A DNA stretch of 64,000 nucleotides from Hyphochytrium catenoides (GCA_900088475.1 FLMG01003675.1:24029-88028), one strand, 5' to 3'. Counted from the stretch's first letter, positions 44,741 through 57,822 are shown. The notes: generated from the letters alone by a model not told the origin. Numbers and translations: made by a program.

Positions 44741-47700
44741 CTAGGCATGTTGCCTCTCCTTAATGATGGCCGCAAAGCTCAGTGGTGCAAACTTTGTTCC
44801 GTCTGCCTTATAGAATTTGTTTTGGAACTCCACCCTTTAAAAGACAACACAGAAGCAAGAAAAGGTTAGGTGAAGGCCATTGAATGAGAACAAGTTTGAG
44901 AGCAGTATATGGAAGGTTAGGCTTTGGAGGGAGCAAAGAGAAGTAGTCTTGAGGCTGCTGGGTACGTCTAAATATCGTGGCATACCAGTGTAGACGGAGC
45001 GCATGAAGGAAACACTCTAGCACATCCATGGAGAGAAGAACGCCGAACGTGATGCCCGCAAAGACCGCGAATGCAATAAACACGAAGAGAGGGTTTCCAG
45101 TATTGATGCCAGCAACCATGGCCTTCTCCCAGAATACTGTCGCGAGCTCTGCAAAATATTATAAGAGTAGATGCACGAGGGTTAAGTTTTTTGAGTAACT
45201 TACTAACCAGCCGGAAAAGTAAGTGTAGAGCTTATCCCCAAGATGAATGGACGCAGGAGCGATCGTGACATTTAGCAAGGAAGCTGGCTGGATAAAGTAG
45301 TCAATAAAGCTCTAGAGGAACTGAGCGCCCAAAAAGTGTCATCCTCAAATCAGCAATCCATGTTCCCCCGCCGCTGGACAGGGTACCACTCAAATGTGGC
45401 GTTGGAAGGGAATCTTACCTGAGTGCGCCAGGCTGAGAGCCCACAGTCTAAGATAGGAGGCGGTATTGGAAACCATGCCCAGTACGAACTCAATTGTCTC
45501 GATGCCTTGATGGATCATCACTTCGCCGAACTCAAACTCGCCATGTCCGTGTCCATGCCCTCCCGAAGCGTGGGAAACGTCATGCTCATCCACCGCAGAG
45601 TCAACAAAGCGGCGCTTCTTCTTTGAATGCTCCCATCGCAGTAGGAAAGGCTGCGAAAGATGGAGGGCCAAGACATTGATTAGTTCATGTTGACAACCCC
45701 AAAAACGCGAGCCCGGTCAATCGGCACCTACCTTAACAAGAAGCATGACTGGGATACACAAAAAGGCAATCGTCAGCAGTCCACGCTGAAGGCGGTCCTG
45801 ATTCGCGAACATGGGGTCCGCAACCTGAGGCGGAGGATCAGTATTTTAGACCTTACCGCCCCTGCCCTTCCTCCAGCTTCATCCCAACATCCCCTTATAG
45901 TCACGACATGGCACTAACTCCTTTACTCCACGGGCTTCATGCTTTGGGTTTATCTCACCCTATGTACCTCCTCGCTCATCATACTCTGAGCTCTCTTACC
46001 TCGCCGGGAGTCAGAACAATGCTGATAAGGGTGTTGATCAGAGAGGGCGGTTGACATCCACCACCACTCACACCTCCATACTCCAGCGGACAAACCGTCT
46101 TGGTAACTCCTTCCTCTGTAACCTTATACGCCAGTCCCATCCGGTAGTTCCAGTCAACGCTCCACTTATAGAAAATCAAGAACACCATGTAGAGAAAGAG
46201 AGCAGCGTCGAACACAAGCTGCAGGGCAGTAGCGAATAGTGCGCGAACATGTGGCAGTTCAGAGCATCGGTCAGCTGAGTCAAGTTGCTCCTCTCAGAAC
46301 CGACTGTAAGTTTGTCCATACCTGCGGGAGGAAATCGAAGAAGAAGTCGTACCACTGGCGGAAATATACGGCGTTCCAGCCTTTGATGATAATGCCGAAA
46401 GTCATCTGCAGAATACCTATGATGACCGACATCTTCATCTTCATAGAGTTGAAAAATAGGAGCTGAAATCGCAAGGTGTTAGCTAGGATCGAAACAGGGA
46501 TAGTAAGGCTTAGCAGCATGGGCCACAAGAGAGGCAGAAACTGACGGTGCAGGCTACGGCCACACTTAGGAAAGAGGATAACACTAACAAACACCAGAAG
46601 AATGGCTCAAAGCTCACACCTCATTCTGAGACGTATGCCAAACTGGATCCGCTCCCACGGGATAGACATTCTGCGGGTTTGAGGCGGGTTCATATTTGGG
46701 CTTTGCCACACAGTCCTTGTGCTCGGCAAGAAGTTCGTGACAGATAACTTCTGCAGAGATCATATTATAGAAACGGAAGAGTGAACTTAGCGAAGAGAGG
46801 ACATCACGTAATAGGAAAGCCCTACAATGAACTCATGGCCTGCGGCAAGACGAGACAGAGGAGACAAGCTCCTGGACGAAGAGTGGAAGGTAGTGGATTC
46901 TGAAGGCAGACCCAAGGGCCAACACGGATGGTTGTTTCTCACCTCCTTCCTCGTTGGTCGGATAGAGCCAACGAGATCCAAAAAGATTGAGACCAAGTGC
47001 AAAGCAGTCATTGTAGATCAAACCGCAATACATTGCAAATAGCCCCATAAGGGTCAGCATGTAGCGACCACCGTAGAGCATGCTCTCCATTTCCCCGAGA
47101 TTCCCCTATAAATATGGAAAAGCTGAGTCCAAGTGCACCAAAAGGTCGGGCAACCACCATAGGACACTAGTGCAAGCGTAGAATGACAGGAGTGAACACC
47201 TATTGCACGTTCTCAGTTGCCTTGTAGGAGCTGATGTTGAACCGCTTAACCAAATCATGGACAGGACAGAGAGCACTTTGCTCCAGGGATCTGCATACAC
47301 GCACTAAAGGACACCCTCTAGCCAAGAGACGTACCGATTCCAATCTCTTCTCAGTTAGCACCAGGTAAAGCCCCTGGATGAAAAGAATGGTCCCATGACC
47401 CATGTCTCCATACATAATACCAAAGAGGAATGGGAAAGTTACTGCAGTGAAGACTGCAGGGTTAATCTCACGGTAGCGAGGTACACCGTAAGTGTCAACA
47501 AAGTCCTGGAAGACTTGCGTAAACTTGTTCGTCTGGAAGTGCGTCGGGGCTACGGGCCAAGGTTTGGGGAGCTTCAAGGAACAAGCATCGCGGAAAGACG
47601 CAAATGTTACAAGAGGCAGAGACATCATTATGGCAACGAGCGAGCGAAACGAAACAGAGTGCCATGAGACACTAGGTTTATTGCACTGAAACGGATGGCA

Positions 47701-49578
47701 GGATAGCCGCACTGAAAAGAGAGATAGACAGCAATGTGTGCAAGGTAGTCATGTGACCGAGCGTTCGAGGACCAAGAATTGAGCGGAAGAGGTGCGGGTA
47801 CCTGGTCCACCAAAGAAGGCATAGACTTATCCGTTGTACTGTGAGCCTTAGAAACCTCGTAGCGCACGTCGTTGAGAGCTGACTTGATGACCCAGCCTTC
47901 ACCACGAAGCATCCCGCTGACATCAGCCTTTAGCATATTAAGGGTGTGATATGTAGCCTTCTCTTGGATCACTGTCCACCGCCAATTCTCAAGGTTCTGA
48001 AGGGTTCCAAGAAGAGAGAAGCGAAAGCGGTTAGCTCATGCCACAAGGAAGTACAGTACAAGAGGTTGTTATACAGCTAAGGGAGACGGAGTTGCAGCAC
48101 TGATGCGTTCTATCACCTGAGCAATCTCTCTGCACAGAAGAACGCAGCTCTCTCGGTTTTTTCTTAAGATATGGGATGCCTGGCCCAGCTCGACGTTGTT
48201 ATTCTGGATTAGACTTTCGATCTCCGCGCGGTTGTCAATGTCAGGAACAGTGTAAATGCGAGCCTTGAAGGCGTCACAGATCTTCCTAAGCTTAGTCTCT
48301 ATCGCCGAAGACTTGTAGAATATGATAAAAATGTCGATCTGCTGCTTCTGGTTGGTCTAAAATGGCTAAACGTCAGGCGACAGCTATGACGAAGATTGCA
48401 AAGAAAGAAGCTAGAGAAGCCAAATGCCCGAAAGACGATCAGAACACGGCTCGAAAATGTCCATCGGCACACCATGGTATAGACCTAGGTCGCACGGAAA
48501 GAGGCTAGATAGTCAACATGGGGGTATATAAGGAATCATACTGTTATGAGCAAATGAAGGATAAGGAATCCATGATCATCTGAATCTTCAACAAGCTTGT
48601 CTCAACGTATGCTACTCACCGTAGGATCTACAATAGGCTCCAACACCTCTGCAAACCTGACGTAGCAGTTGCCCCTTGTGGCTCTGAAAACCATCCTTTC
48701 AAAGCGCACTCTCTCCTCTGCCGCGATAGCACCCATCAAGTTGGAAAAGCGCATTTGTTCCCGTCGCTCAGCATCTGATACGCCCTTGGAGTCCTCTTCA
48801 TCATCCAGCAGACGAGTCCGGACAGCACCACTTGGAGATATCTCCGCAGGGACTGCTAAAGAGATACCATTGGAACTGGTCAAAAACTAGCCAAAAGATG
48901 GAGAGGTTGCTAGAATAGAGCTGCAAAAGAAGTCCCACGATAAGGAAGTTTGTTTTTACTGCTCCAGCTAGAATACCTTCAGAGCTCATAAAGTCTAACG
49001 CCTTCGCTAGGACTTCTTGATATTCTTTCTTCTCATTGTACTCGCGGGTGAGCTTTTCATGGAAAGAATCGAGCTGCAGTAGCTCGGTCTCTTTGTCCTC
49101 GAGCATGTGCTCCAGAGTTTCAAGGTACGTGTTTGCGGAGCTCTGACCGCCGCGAAGATCACTCGACTGCTTGACAAAGTTCTCCACTGTACCAGCATTC
49201 TGACAGTGCCAGATGCGCAATGCGCAATAGGGACTCAGTCTACTTGTAGCGCCTTTTGATCACTGACAAAAGATACCTGAACTTTGATGTTGAACTTCTG
49301 GACTTCAGACGTGAAATAGCGGATCTTTCTCTCCAGCTCGTCGCAGCGCTTGATGTTACTAACATATCTTCGCTGGAAGGGAGTTAGCTCCTCGTTAAGC
49401 TGGCAGGTAATCCTTATTAGTGAGCACATAGTCAGTCGGTACGAAAAGGAGCTAAGACGCTTACATCCTTGAACTGAATCACCCCGAGCAAGCCAAGCCG
49501 TTGGATGCAGTTGTGAGCTACATCTTCATTCACGATAAGGGAGACGTACTCCATCTCCTCTGATCGTAGCCACTTCAT
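44741..49578 (-). CDS. ATP6V0A: V-type proton ATPase V0 subunit a
   Basis: Fifteen exons (49578-49465, 49399-49277, 49199-48977, 48855-48620, 48356-48117, 47996-47802, 47571-47335, 47105-46943, 46750-46620, 46462-46322, 46218-46000, 45824-45732, 45650-45419, 45148-44986, 44834-44741) give 867 residues, the usual length. The N-terminal cytosolic half starts [19 protein letters not shown] and holds [20 protein letters not shown]. The membrane half includes [59 protein letters not shown] and [17 protein letters not shown], whose arginine (about 773) is essential for proton transfer. The C-terminus [20 protein letters not shown] matches the family. The subunit forms the two proton half-channels with the c-ring. 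The loop before the last helices is His/Gly-rich ([15 protein letters not shown]). Confidence 0.97.
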
Positions 49579-50824
49579 CTTGGCTGCTGCAGGAAAGAGA
49601 GGCAACTATGTCGATCGACTATCCGAATCCACTCAGCGAGACTGAGCAAACCTAGTATCCTCGTCTTCTCACTCGGCCCGATCGAAGCACTAGAGTCCTC
49701 TACTTTCTGGTTGAGACAGTCTAGCCTACGGACCGGCCGAGAAGTGGTTGAAGATGCCCAGTGCAACGCGAGCGGGGCAAGGGATAAAAGGACTGTGAGA
49801 GAGCTCTGGCAGTGAATTAGAGTCTCGAGCTGAGCTTTTTCTGCCGCATCTTTGGCGAAACTTCATCATCTCTTCTCTCTCTGTCTCTCGTTTCGTATGT
49901 TTTTAGTCTACTTCATTTCCTCTCTTCCGTTCTCTGTCTCCTGTGCTTAGGCTTCACTGTTACTTTGTTGTCATCGGATGCTTTCCTTCATACTCTGTCT
50001 CTCTTCAAGCGATAACCACACTTCACACCTTTGTATTACTACGGCGCTAAGATGATTATATGTAGTGACTTAGCATGTCTTCCCGGGGGTTACTACTATG
50101 ATAGCCGTTCTATTTCGTCTCTCTGGCAATAGCACAACACATGGTTCTCCCAGAGCTCCTCCAGGTGTTCTCTAGACTTTTTGACAAGACCCTCATTTCG
50201 TACAATTGGTTCTGGCGTCTCTCCCCCGGGTATGTGAAGGTACCATCACTATGAAGCTCTGCAGACAGTCGCCCCTGCACTCCTAAGACGACGAGGCCAA
50301 CCCTACTCGAAAGGAAACTCCTCAACGTCCGTTGCTGGTGAGGATGGAAGGGAACGCAGGCAAAGGAAGAAAGAGCAAAGCAGTCCACACACATCACATG
50401 CCCTGGCCGCTCACCTGTGCCTGCCTGCCCGCCCGCCCGCCACCTCTTCACCAGCTTACACCGCAGCCTCCACAGCCTGATAAAGCACTTCCTCTCATAG
50501 CAGTACTGAGCAAAGGGCAAGTCTTTCCTTGACCCTTGTGGCTTCTTTGATTCTGCGAGTGCTACATCGGAGTACAACGATAATCAAAGATCTCTTTTTA
50601 GAACGGAAGAAGCATCGGCAAGGCTGCGGGTTCCTCAAAGGCCATACTTGTACAGTGCTAGAGCAGGCACTTACGAGGGCGTAGAGATCTTTCTTTTATT
50701 CTGGGAGAGCAGGAAGCTTTGTCTTTCGCTTCGGACGGAGCTCATCAAAGCTACCTGTGATAGGTTGAGAAGTGAGACTGCCAACTAGCCGACACGCAGA
50801 ACGGTCTCAAAGTCTTTAGACATA
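49579..50824. other. Divergent intergenic region, V-ATPase a / TMX2-like
   Basis: A 1.2 kb stretch with pyrimidine-rich sequence just upstream of the V-ATPase start. The open frame at 50110-50577 (-) matches nothing. Confidence 0.4.
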
Positions 50825-52019
50825 ATGGAAGGGTTTTCCAAGTTCTTCAAGCCCTTTTATGCGGTACACCTTGCCTGTGTCTGCTCATACATCCCAGTTC
50901 GATTGGCACTTATGAAGAACCACTCCCTTCTACTGGAGCCGTACATAGATAAGGTAATGCCTTCATTTTGTACATCGTAGCACGATCGCCCTCCGCGGTG
51001 CATCCGCTTATTGCTCTGTCTTTGACTATCGGTACTTCTTCCGTCTTTGTACCACTAGGAGTATACACTGTGTATTATGGCAGGCATTGCTTTACTGTTC
51101 AAATTCAAGCAGTCCACTACGTGGGAGGGGTTTATCCATAAGCTCCTCTGGTATCTGAAAGCCATGGTGCTAGGGAGCCTCTGGTATGTAGATCGGAGAG
51201 TAATGACCTGGTATATAATCCTTTTCGCTGGTGAGTCCTGCAACCTGTTTGCTTTCACCCCACGCTCTCCTCAACCTCTTCACCGCTGCTTGGTCACCTT
51301 CACAGCCGCACACATACTCTTTCCCACCCCAAAATACACGGGCAAGGAAAACACGATATCCCTCACGCCCATAGACTTCAAGTGGACGGCCATCAATGGC
51401 ACAAAAGCTAATGGTGGGCGCCTCCTGGCCTACTTCTACGCAGACTGGTGCAGTGCCTGTGTTGATTATGACAGCCAGTTTGCTGAGTTGTCGATGGAGT
51501 TTGGAAGCCCTGACTTGAAATTTGCCAAGGTACAGTTCGCTCTATGTGACAGTGGTTCCTTACAGCCATGTCCATTCTCCTCCGTTGTTATCGTGTGCGT
51601 CACCTCTGGATCAAAGAATTATGCGGCTTCAGACTTCGGGTTGGGTCCCACATATTGCCTTCGCACTGCAGGTTGACGCGTCGCATTTTCCGGAGCTTGC
51701 CAAGCAGTACGACATAGACACTTCTGCCACGACGAAGCAACTCCCTACCTTGCTCATGTTTGAGGATGGGAAGCTTGTTTCAAGGCTTCCAGCTTTCAAG
51801 AATGGAAAGGTTGTTTCTTGTGTGCTCGATAAGGTGCGGATTATGCGCCCCCTTCCTTCCCCCCTCCTGGCTCTCTTTCCGTCTCTGATCAACTTCTGCT
51901 TCTGCCATCTTATCCCACAATTCTTGTTGGACGACGTGCCCTCATTGCTGCTAACGAATCCATTCGTGCAGAAAGGAGTGGTTAAATTTTTCGACTTGGG
52001 GAAAGGCAGAGCCGCTTAG
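50825..52019 (+). CDS. TMX2: TMX2-like thioredoxin-related transmembrane protein
   Basis: Five exons (50825-50953, 51059-51230, 51306-51529, 51672-51833, 51972-52019) encode 244 residues. The N-terminal 100 residues hold hydrophobic segments, followed by a thioredoxin domain: LLAYFYADWCSACVDYDSQF with a complete CxxC (Cys about 149 and 152), AKQYDIDTSATTKQLPTLLM with the conserved cis-proline, and VVKFFDLGKGRAA at the end. The segment before the domain (SLTPIDFKWTAINGTK) and the TTKQLPT strand resemble TMX2 more than PDI. Animal TMX2 sits at ER-mitochondria contacts and has the altered centre SNDC, so this protein may be a more active oxidoreductase. No KDEL-type signal is present. Confidence 0.85.
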
Positions 52020-52110
52020 CTGCAGGAAAGCGAGCCCTAGACCGGAAGCTCAATAAGTGAACTCATAATTTATATATGTGGCTCTCAGCCATTAGAGGGC
52101 ACAACACCTT

Positions 52111-54119
52111 TTAGAGCCACTTTTGATTGCGATTAACAAGGAACGAGGCCTTGGCCTTCGCTGCATCGCTCATGGAATATGAGGCTGACAAAAGATAGAG
52201 TAGGAATAAGGGAGGAGATGCGCATAAGCCCAAGGTCATAGTCATTGCTAGGCCTAGGGTAGTAACATACCTGGTCCTGGTCCTTCGCGGACCGCGGAGA
52301 ATTCTCTTTGAGTTGAAGACCTAAATGCAGCGCTGGGCTTGCTATCTGTCCTAGTCTGAGTCCCATCATTATCATACCATCCGGGACCTGTGCATGCAAA
52401 GTCAGGGACTTGCCAGTAGGTGACTTAGGCAGTTAAAAGCGAAGAGACACATGCGAGGTCCTTAATTTGAGGGACTGGTTGCTTGGTTACCTGGTAAGTC
52501 CTCTGCCACCTTAGGTTTTGGCTTGGAGGCATGAAGGTGAGAGAACTGCGGCACGCGCCTTTCCTTTCCTGGTGCTGGGCTGCGAGGAGTAAGGGAATAC
52601 TTCCCAGGCCCAGGAGCCTAATCGACTATAATAAGTCTCAGTCTACGCTTTGCAACGGCCAGATACGCTCACCTCAGAGTGAATGACGAGATCCGTCTTC
52701 CTTAGGGTTCTTGATCTAAAAACTGCGGCCGCAGTGCTGCCGTGATGGGCCAACAGTGTCTCCGATGCCTGGGCAACCTCGTACGTTCCTGAGGAGCTTT
52801 TTAGTACTTCTGTACTGTGATAACAGCGCCAACAAAAGGATCACCTGGGGCTGGAGTATCGCTGAGCTGTAAGGGTATTCTAGTGCTCGAAGACTTGAAA
52901 GCCGCGGATGGAAGGTTGTGCTCTTCCTTCCGAACACCTATGTCATACGCTCCGGGCCCTGGAACGTTATCCTCAGTGTTCCTTGTTGCAGTCTACAGAA
53001 GAGATTCCTGGCTCAGGACTCGCAAGGTGGATTGTGACAGCAATACGAGCATCACCAAAACTTACCACGGTGGATGCAAAGACTGAGGCATGGCCGGCTC
53101 CACTGGAAGGTCTATTTGCCCTGTCGAAGCGGTGAGCTTCATCAATCCACGCGACAACCACTTTGTAGGGCACTTACCGTTCCGGATCGTACTCACCAGG
53201 CCCAGGAGTCGATGTGACTTCTGCTTCGACGAATCGGTCAACCTAAGGAGCTATCCTAAGCTTTACCACTCACCATAACAACCAACTAAAATGAGTCGTC
53301 CTCACCTTTGATATGAAGCCTTCCCCATAACCTTGTTTCGAGAGAGAGGGATTCTTCTTTAGGTTTCCAGCGTGAGAGATGTTCCTATGGTGAGAGCCGG
53401 GCCCGGGAAGAAAATTCTGAAGCCGCGAGGACGATTGCAACTTAGTAAGGGAGGTATACTACTTGAGACTAACATTGGGGTACCTCGCTGTGGACAAACC
53501 GTTGATCTCTAGAGCCGAAGCCGGCTTTCTCCTTCTCCTTTACGACGACAGTGCCATAGTACTTCGAAGGAATAGAAGGAGGGATCCTCTGGGAGGAGCA
53601 CGTCGGCAGAGCAGAAGCAGAAGAGGCAAAGCTTAGATAAAACAGGCTTCCACGTTAGATTACAAAGCTTGGCTTACGACGGGCTGAGGACCAGGCTGTG
53701 CCTCTGGAGCTGTGAATCGAAGAGAGCATACAAGCGATTAGTTCTTCTTTATAAAGAGCTTCATTAGCAACTATCACCCGTCTCACCCTTTGCTTTAGGA
53801 AAAGGTCCCTTGTTTGTTCCGATTTGGCGGTAAGAAGACCTTGCCGAGAGCAAGGCGCCCTCCTCCTCCATTGTTTCAATGCCCACATGAAAGAGCTCAA
53901 GCCAAAGTATGCACCATGGCAAGGTACTAACAATCTTCACATTGCCGCTTCCCCAGCAGATCCAAACATAAAATCGCGCTCTTCTTGCTCTCGCTCACTA
54001 TTGGACGACAGCCTAGCGCTGAGCGCCAGCCGAGGTGGGGCGTGAATGAGCCTGCCAGCATTCTCCTGCAACACTTTCTGTGGCAGCCGCACTCGAACTC
54101 CAAGGACTGTAACGCCCAA
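52111..54119 (-). CDS. STPG/SHIPPO (PGPGxY repeat) flagellar protein, 5' end unresolved
   Basis: Twelve phase-consistent exons: start near 54078 or upstream to 53941, then 53839-53787, 53709-53678, 53588-53484, 53416-53306, 53242-53178, 53120-53066, 52971-52845, 52788-52673, 52617-52491, 52387-52271 and 52184-52111. The protein carries repeated PG-rich motifs: FLPGPGSHH, STPGPGEYDPER, NVPGPGAYDIG, PAPGTYEVAQ, EAPGPGKYSLTP and EGPGPG. Between them are segments like KAGFGSRDQRF and SAAFKSSSTR. This is the sperm-tail PG-rich repeat pattern, found in proteins lining the inside of axonemal doublet microtubules and near cortical microtubules. The family is tied to flagellated lineages. The first exon has no in-frame ATG before FMFGS, so an upstream exon probably exists between 54120 and 54700. 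Confidence 0.82.
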
Positions 54120-54753
54120 GAGTAGCCGCTAACGAGCCAAAAGGCCCCCAAAGGTTACAGGTGGCGCTGGTGTCTCATGACTGCTGACGTCTGACGCCAT
54201 CGAGACGCAATGACATTGCAGGAGCAATGAAGGGAGAGACAGCATGGCGCTGGCGGGCAATGCACCATGCACATAGACCTTTCCAGACTCCATAGAGCAC
54301 GTGGCTTGGATTAGCTACGGCCCAATTAAAGACGAAAACACGACCAGAAGAGGAACAGGGAAGAGTAGAGATGGGGGACACCCCACGTCGATTGCTGTCG
54401 AGGGTTGATAGCAGACAGGAAGTTATCAAGCAGACTAGGCCCATGTGTCGCCTTAGCGTTATGATGTCATATCTGCGTGACTGTTCTCTAAGAGATCTAT
54501 TGTAAAGCGCCATTCTTTCTGCTATGAATAGCTAGACGTTGCTTGGAGAAGAAGACCTATGTACATGGAGCGCGATAGCAGCTCTTAAATGTGGCCATTG
54601 CGGTACATACCTCTCCTGCTGGCGTCGTCGGATAGCTTCTAACTACCATCAACCTAAATAGGGAAGCCTGTTGCTATCGTCATTTTGACACTCGCTTGGT
54701 CAGTAGTTCAAGGCTTGTAGCTCAAGGGATCAGCGCTGCCTTGCGTCGATTTT
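54120..54753. other. Region between two minus-strand genes
   Basis: It should contain the promoter and probably the first exon of the STPG-repeat gene. A frame at 54175-54513 (-) starts with ATG and runs 112 codons, but I could not join it to the next exon with good splice sites. Confidence 0.35.
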
Positions 54754-56986
54754 CTAGAGACTCCCAAGATTATTCTTCATACTATGAATCTCTGGAAGAG
54801 CGAAGCTGTCGTCCTTGTCTAATCTCAGTAGATCAGGCTTGACAGATGACTTGGGAGAGGCGAGTCCCATGCTCGGTAGGGAGGGTAAGGATAAAGCTGG
54901 GAACACAGCAATAGGTGAGTCTTGGAGGAGTTGAAGAAGTTCGTGCTCCGGCAACAGCGTGCTTTGCTGCTCATAGGTGGGTCCTTCTTTCTCGGCCCGT
55001 TCTGTACCTTTGACGCCTGACCTGTCAGTGTACGTGCGTCGTGAGAACTCCAGGAGCAGTTAAAGAGCGGTAAGTCTCGTACCTTATATGGCCAAGAAGA
55101 ATGTCCAAGACGCTGCATCCATGGAGCTTGTTCAGTCTTGCCTGCTTCTGGACCTCGCTAACACATTCGAAGAGCCAGAAGAGCAGAAAAGTGCATAACG
55201 AGCGCAGTATTTGGTTGTTTGGATGGCTGGTGCTCAGAAGTTGCACTATCACTTTGACATTCTCCTCCTGGTCTAATAAGGTTCCGATGGTATGGCCTGC
55301 CCGGACCGCATCTCCCAGAACTATGCAAATGGACTCGGTAATGAAGAGATCCTCGTGAGGCATCAGCCTGAGAAAGCCTAGTAAGACAGAAAGTTCGGTG
55401 GATATTACGCTTCCTTCAGGCGACTCCAGTTCTGGAAGTTTCTCTGCTTCTCCAGGTTTCCCAGACGTCAGATTCTCGATATTATGTGCTGCTTGCGCTG
55501 ACTCTTCCATCTGTCTTTGAAGGAGATCCTGGTCTTCCTCATCATCACTATCTCCTTCCTCTACATGTACGACACTATCCCCTAGAACTTTGTCAAGCTC
55601 AGAAAGGTCAACGGGGCTTGGTTTCTTCTCTATTTGGCTAGATTCTTGGGGTGGAGCCGCTCCCGCCGATTTCCCCTTTCGGAAAGTCTTGATCCTACCC
55701 ATGCTTCTGCGGGCTAAGTAGTTGTTCATCAAGCACTTCTGTTGGTCCTCTACTACGTAGTCCGACGGTAGGAGAAGTTTCAACGCTGCAAGAGCATTAT
55801 AGAACAGCCGGTGTGCACGAGTGGGAGGGTGTCTTCGAATTGCCCGAAGTTCCACAGCGAGAATTCTGTTTCCATCGTTTGCCCTGGAAGCTTCCTCCGT
55901 TGGAGCTACAGATAAATATTTCCATAAAAGGCGGGATGCAGTTGTCTGAAGTCCGAGGTGGTCGTTGTGTCTGTCCATTGTCTGTATAACCTGAGAGATC
56001 CCCTCCTTTGCACCAAATGCCCAGACGCACTCAGGAAGGACAAATAGATGCAGGAGGGAGGCGCACGCCTCTTCTTGAAGCTTCACATATTGCTTGTATG
56101 TCTCCATTGTCCTTAGAAGGAGGTGTACAATCGCCTTCTGTGACCCTTCTTCTACAAGAGCAAGCAGGCGCTTGCGTATAGAGAGCTGCTCGGTCAACTG
56201 CTTGTCCTGTGCTGTCCACAGATCCAGAGACCTCTTCAATCTCTCATTTTTGCTAATTACATACCGTGCGTTTTCTATTTTGTCACGCCGAGCCCTGCTA
56301 GCTAACAGCTCCTTCTTCTCTCCGTTTTGACTTATGCAAGAAGCTAGAGCCTGCTCGCCAACGTCGATGTCCCTACATATGCCGGTGATAAGCCTTCGAT
56401 GCTCGTTTTCAACCTGCAGCTGTCTATAATTCACGCTCCTCAGGTAATCTTTGTTAGTGGCCAGCTGCACCTTCAGATCTTCTACTAACTCGATGTGATC
56501 TCGAGCAAAGTTTCGCTCCTTCCATTTTAATTCTTTGACTTCCTTCGCCACATTGGTTGCTTCTCTCTCAAGGCAATCAATTTCGTGCTGAAGCTTGATC
56601 ATCACATGCTGAGCATTCTCATCAGACTCCATGACTGACAACAAGTCATTGTCCAGCTCGGGAGGTGGCAGATCTTGGACAGCAGGAGCTTGCGTGGCTG
56701 CACGAGCAGGAGAAACGGTAAACTCCTCAGGGCTTGGTTTCAGTACGAGTGTCATCTCCTTGTCCTCTTTGACCGGTGTGCCTAGAACCTCCTTTGTCCC
56801 TTCGCTGGCAATTATCACTGGTGATTGATTCGACCCTATTGGTACCAAGATGTTTGGTTGCAGGTCAAAGGGGACATTGACTGTATGCGGAGCTGTTGGA
56901 GTGGCAGCTTTAGAAACTTGTTCCTGCTGACCGGGATGGACTAAAGGTCCGAGCGCGTCATCTTTCTTCTGATCAAAGGATTCCAT
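54754..56986 (-). CDS. Coiled-coil and helical-repeat protein of unknown function
   Basis: Two exons (56986-55083 and 55021-54754) encode 723 residues. The first 120 residues are Pro/Thr-rich and likely disordered. About 125-260 form a long coiled coil (for example QHEIDCLEREATNVAKEVKE and DHIELVEDLKVQLATNKDYL). From about 260 a set of amphipathic helices begins that looks like an ARM/HEAT-type solenoid: LLALVEEGSQKAIVHLLLRT, ACASLLHLFVLPECVWAFGA, SQVIQTMDRHNDHLGLQTTA. After an acidic insert, a second helical block follows (LSVLLGFLRLMPHEDLFITE, VKVIVQLLSTSHPNNQILRS). I do not recognise the family. In a flagellated cell such coiled-coil/ARM proteins are often axonemal or basal-body parts, and the neighbour is an STPG gene, but that link is inference. 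Confidence 0.8.
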
Positions 56987-57822
56987 ATCTAAGTGGGCTA
57001 TAAAGAGGGAGGACCCAGGCGATGCAGCACGAACAGCTTATGCTTGAGAGAGTCCGCCCAGTGGCCACCTAGCGGCCGGCCCCTTCACATTAGGCTCCAA
57101 AGCATCTCGACACAGAGTACTATCTTCTTCCTGTCCCTCCTATTTGGCGACGGTAGACGGCATGGGAAGGAGAGACCAGCCTGCCCGGATGCGGGTGCCC
57201 GCATTCACATTCGGCAGAACGCAGCACAATAGCACCATTGTGAAATGGTCAGATCAGTGCAGCAAGAGAAAGAGAGAGAGAGAAAGGGAGAGAGAGAGTG
57301 AGAGGAAATCGTACGACTTGGGGTGACTGGAAGGCCTCTGGTGGCAAGTGAAGGCGGAGGGTGCATCTAACATGTCGTTTGACTGAAAAGACTGTCATCC
57401 TCAACACCCTCTAGTCCTCCTCCGAAGCCTGCGATCGGACTGCTGCTCTTCCATCAGCAGGAACTCGCTTCTATCAGCGGAATTCTGTAACCTACAAACC
57501 TTGCCAGTACCGGCTGCTGGCGTATAACCGCTAACGCCCAATAGCGAAAGGAAAGAACGAAACTTCGAATCATCACCCTTCGTCGTCTCTCCCATCAACC
57601 TCATCGTGGGTCCGGCTGCCACGGCTTCTCTACGCGCAGGCCACATGCCGTACACTGCAGACCAAAGAGACAGACAGATCAGCTCCGGCTAGAACCACGA
57701 CTGACGTGGCTGACAGGCCAATGTTGTTGGCCATGATTTAAGGCGTCAGAGACCGTAAGTTCACCTGGCTTTGGGGTCGATAGCCGTCCGCAATCTGGCT
57801 TTCATACAGCCGACAAGGTACA
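56987..57822. other. Divergent intergenic region
   Basis: It lies between the coiled-coil gene (-) and the kelch/EGF gene (+). It contains a GA tract (entered separately). A minus-strand frame at 57401-57655 of 84 codons has no recognisable content. Confidence 0.4.
57265..57301. repeat. GA-rich simple repeat
   Basis: A run of GA dinucleotides with a few AAA or GGG interruptions lies in the divergent promoter region. Such tracts can act as GAGA-type promoter elements, but no function is shown here. Confidence 0.7.
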
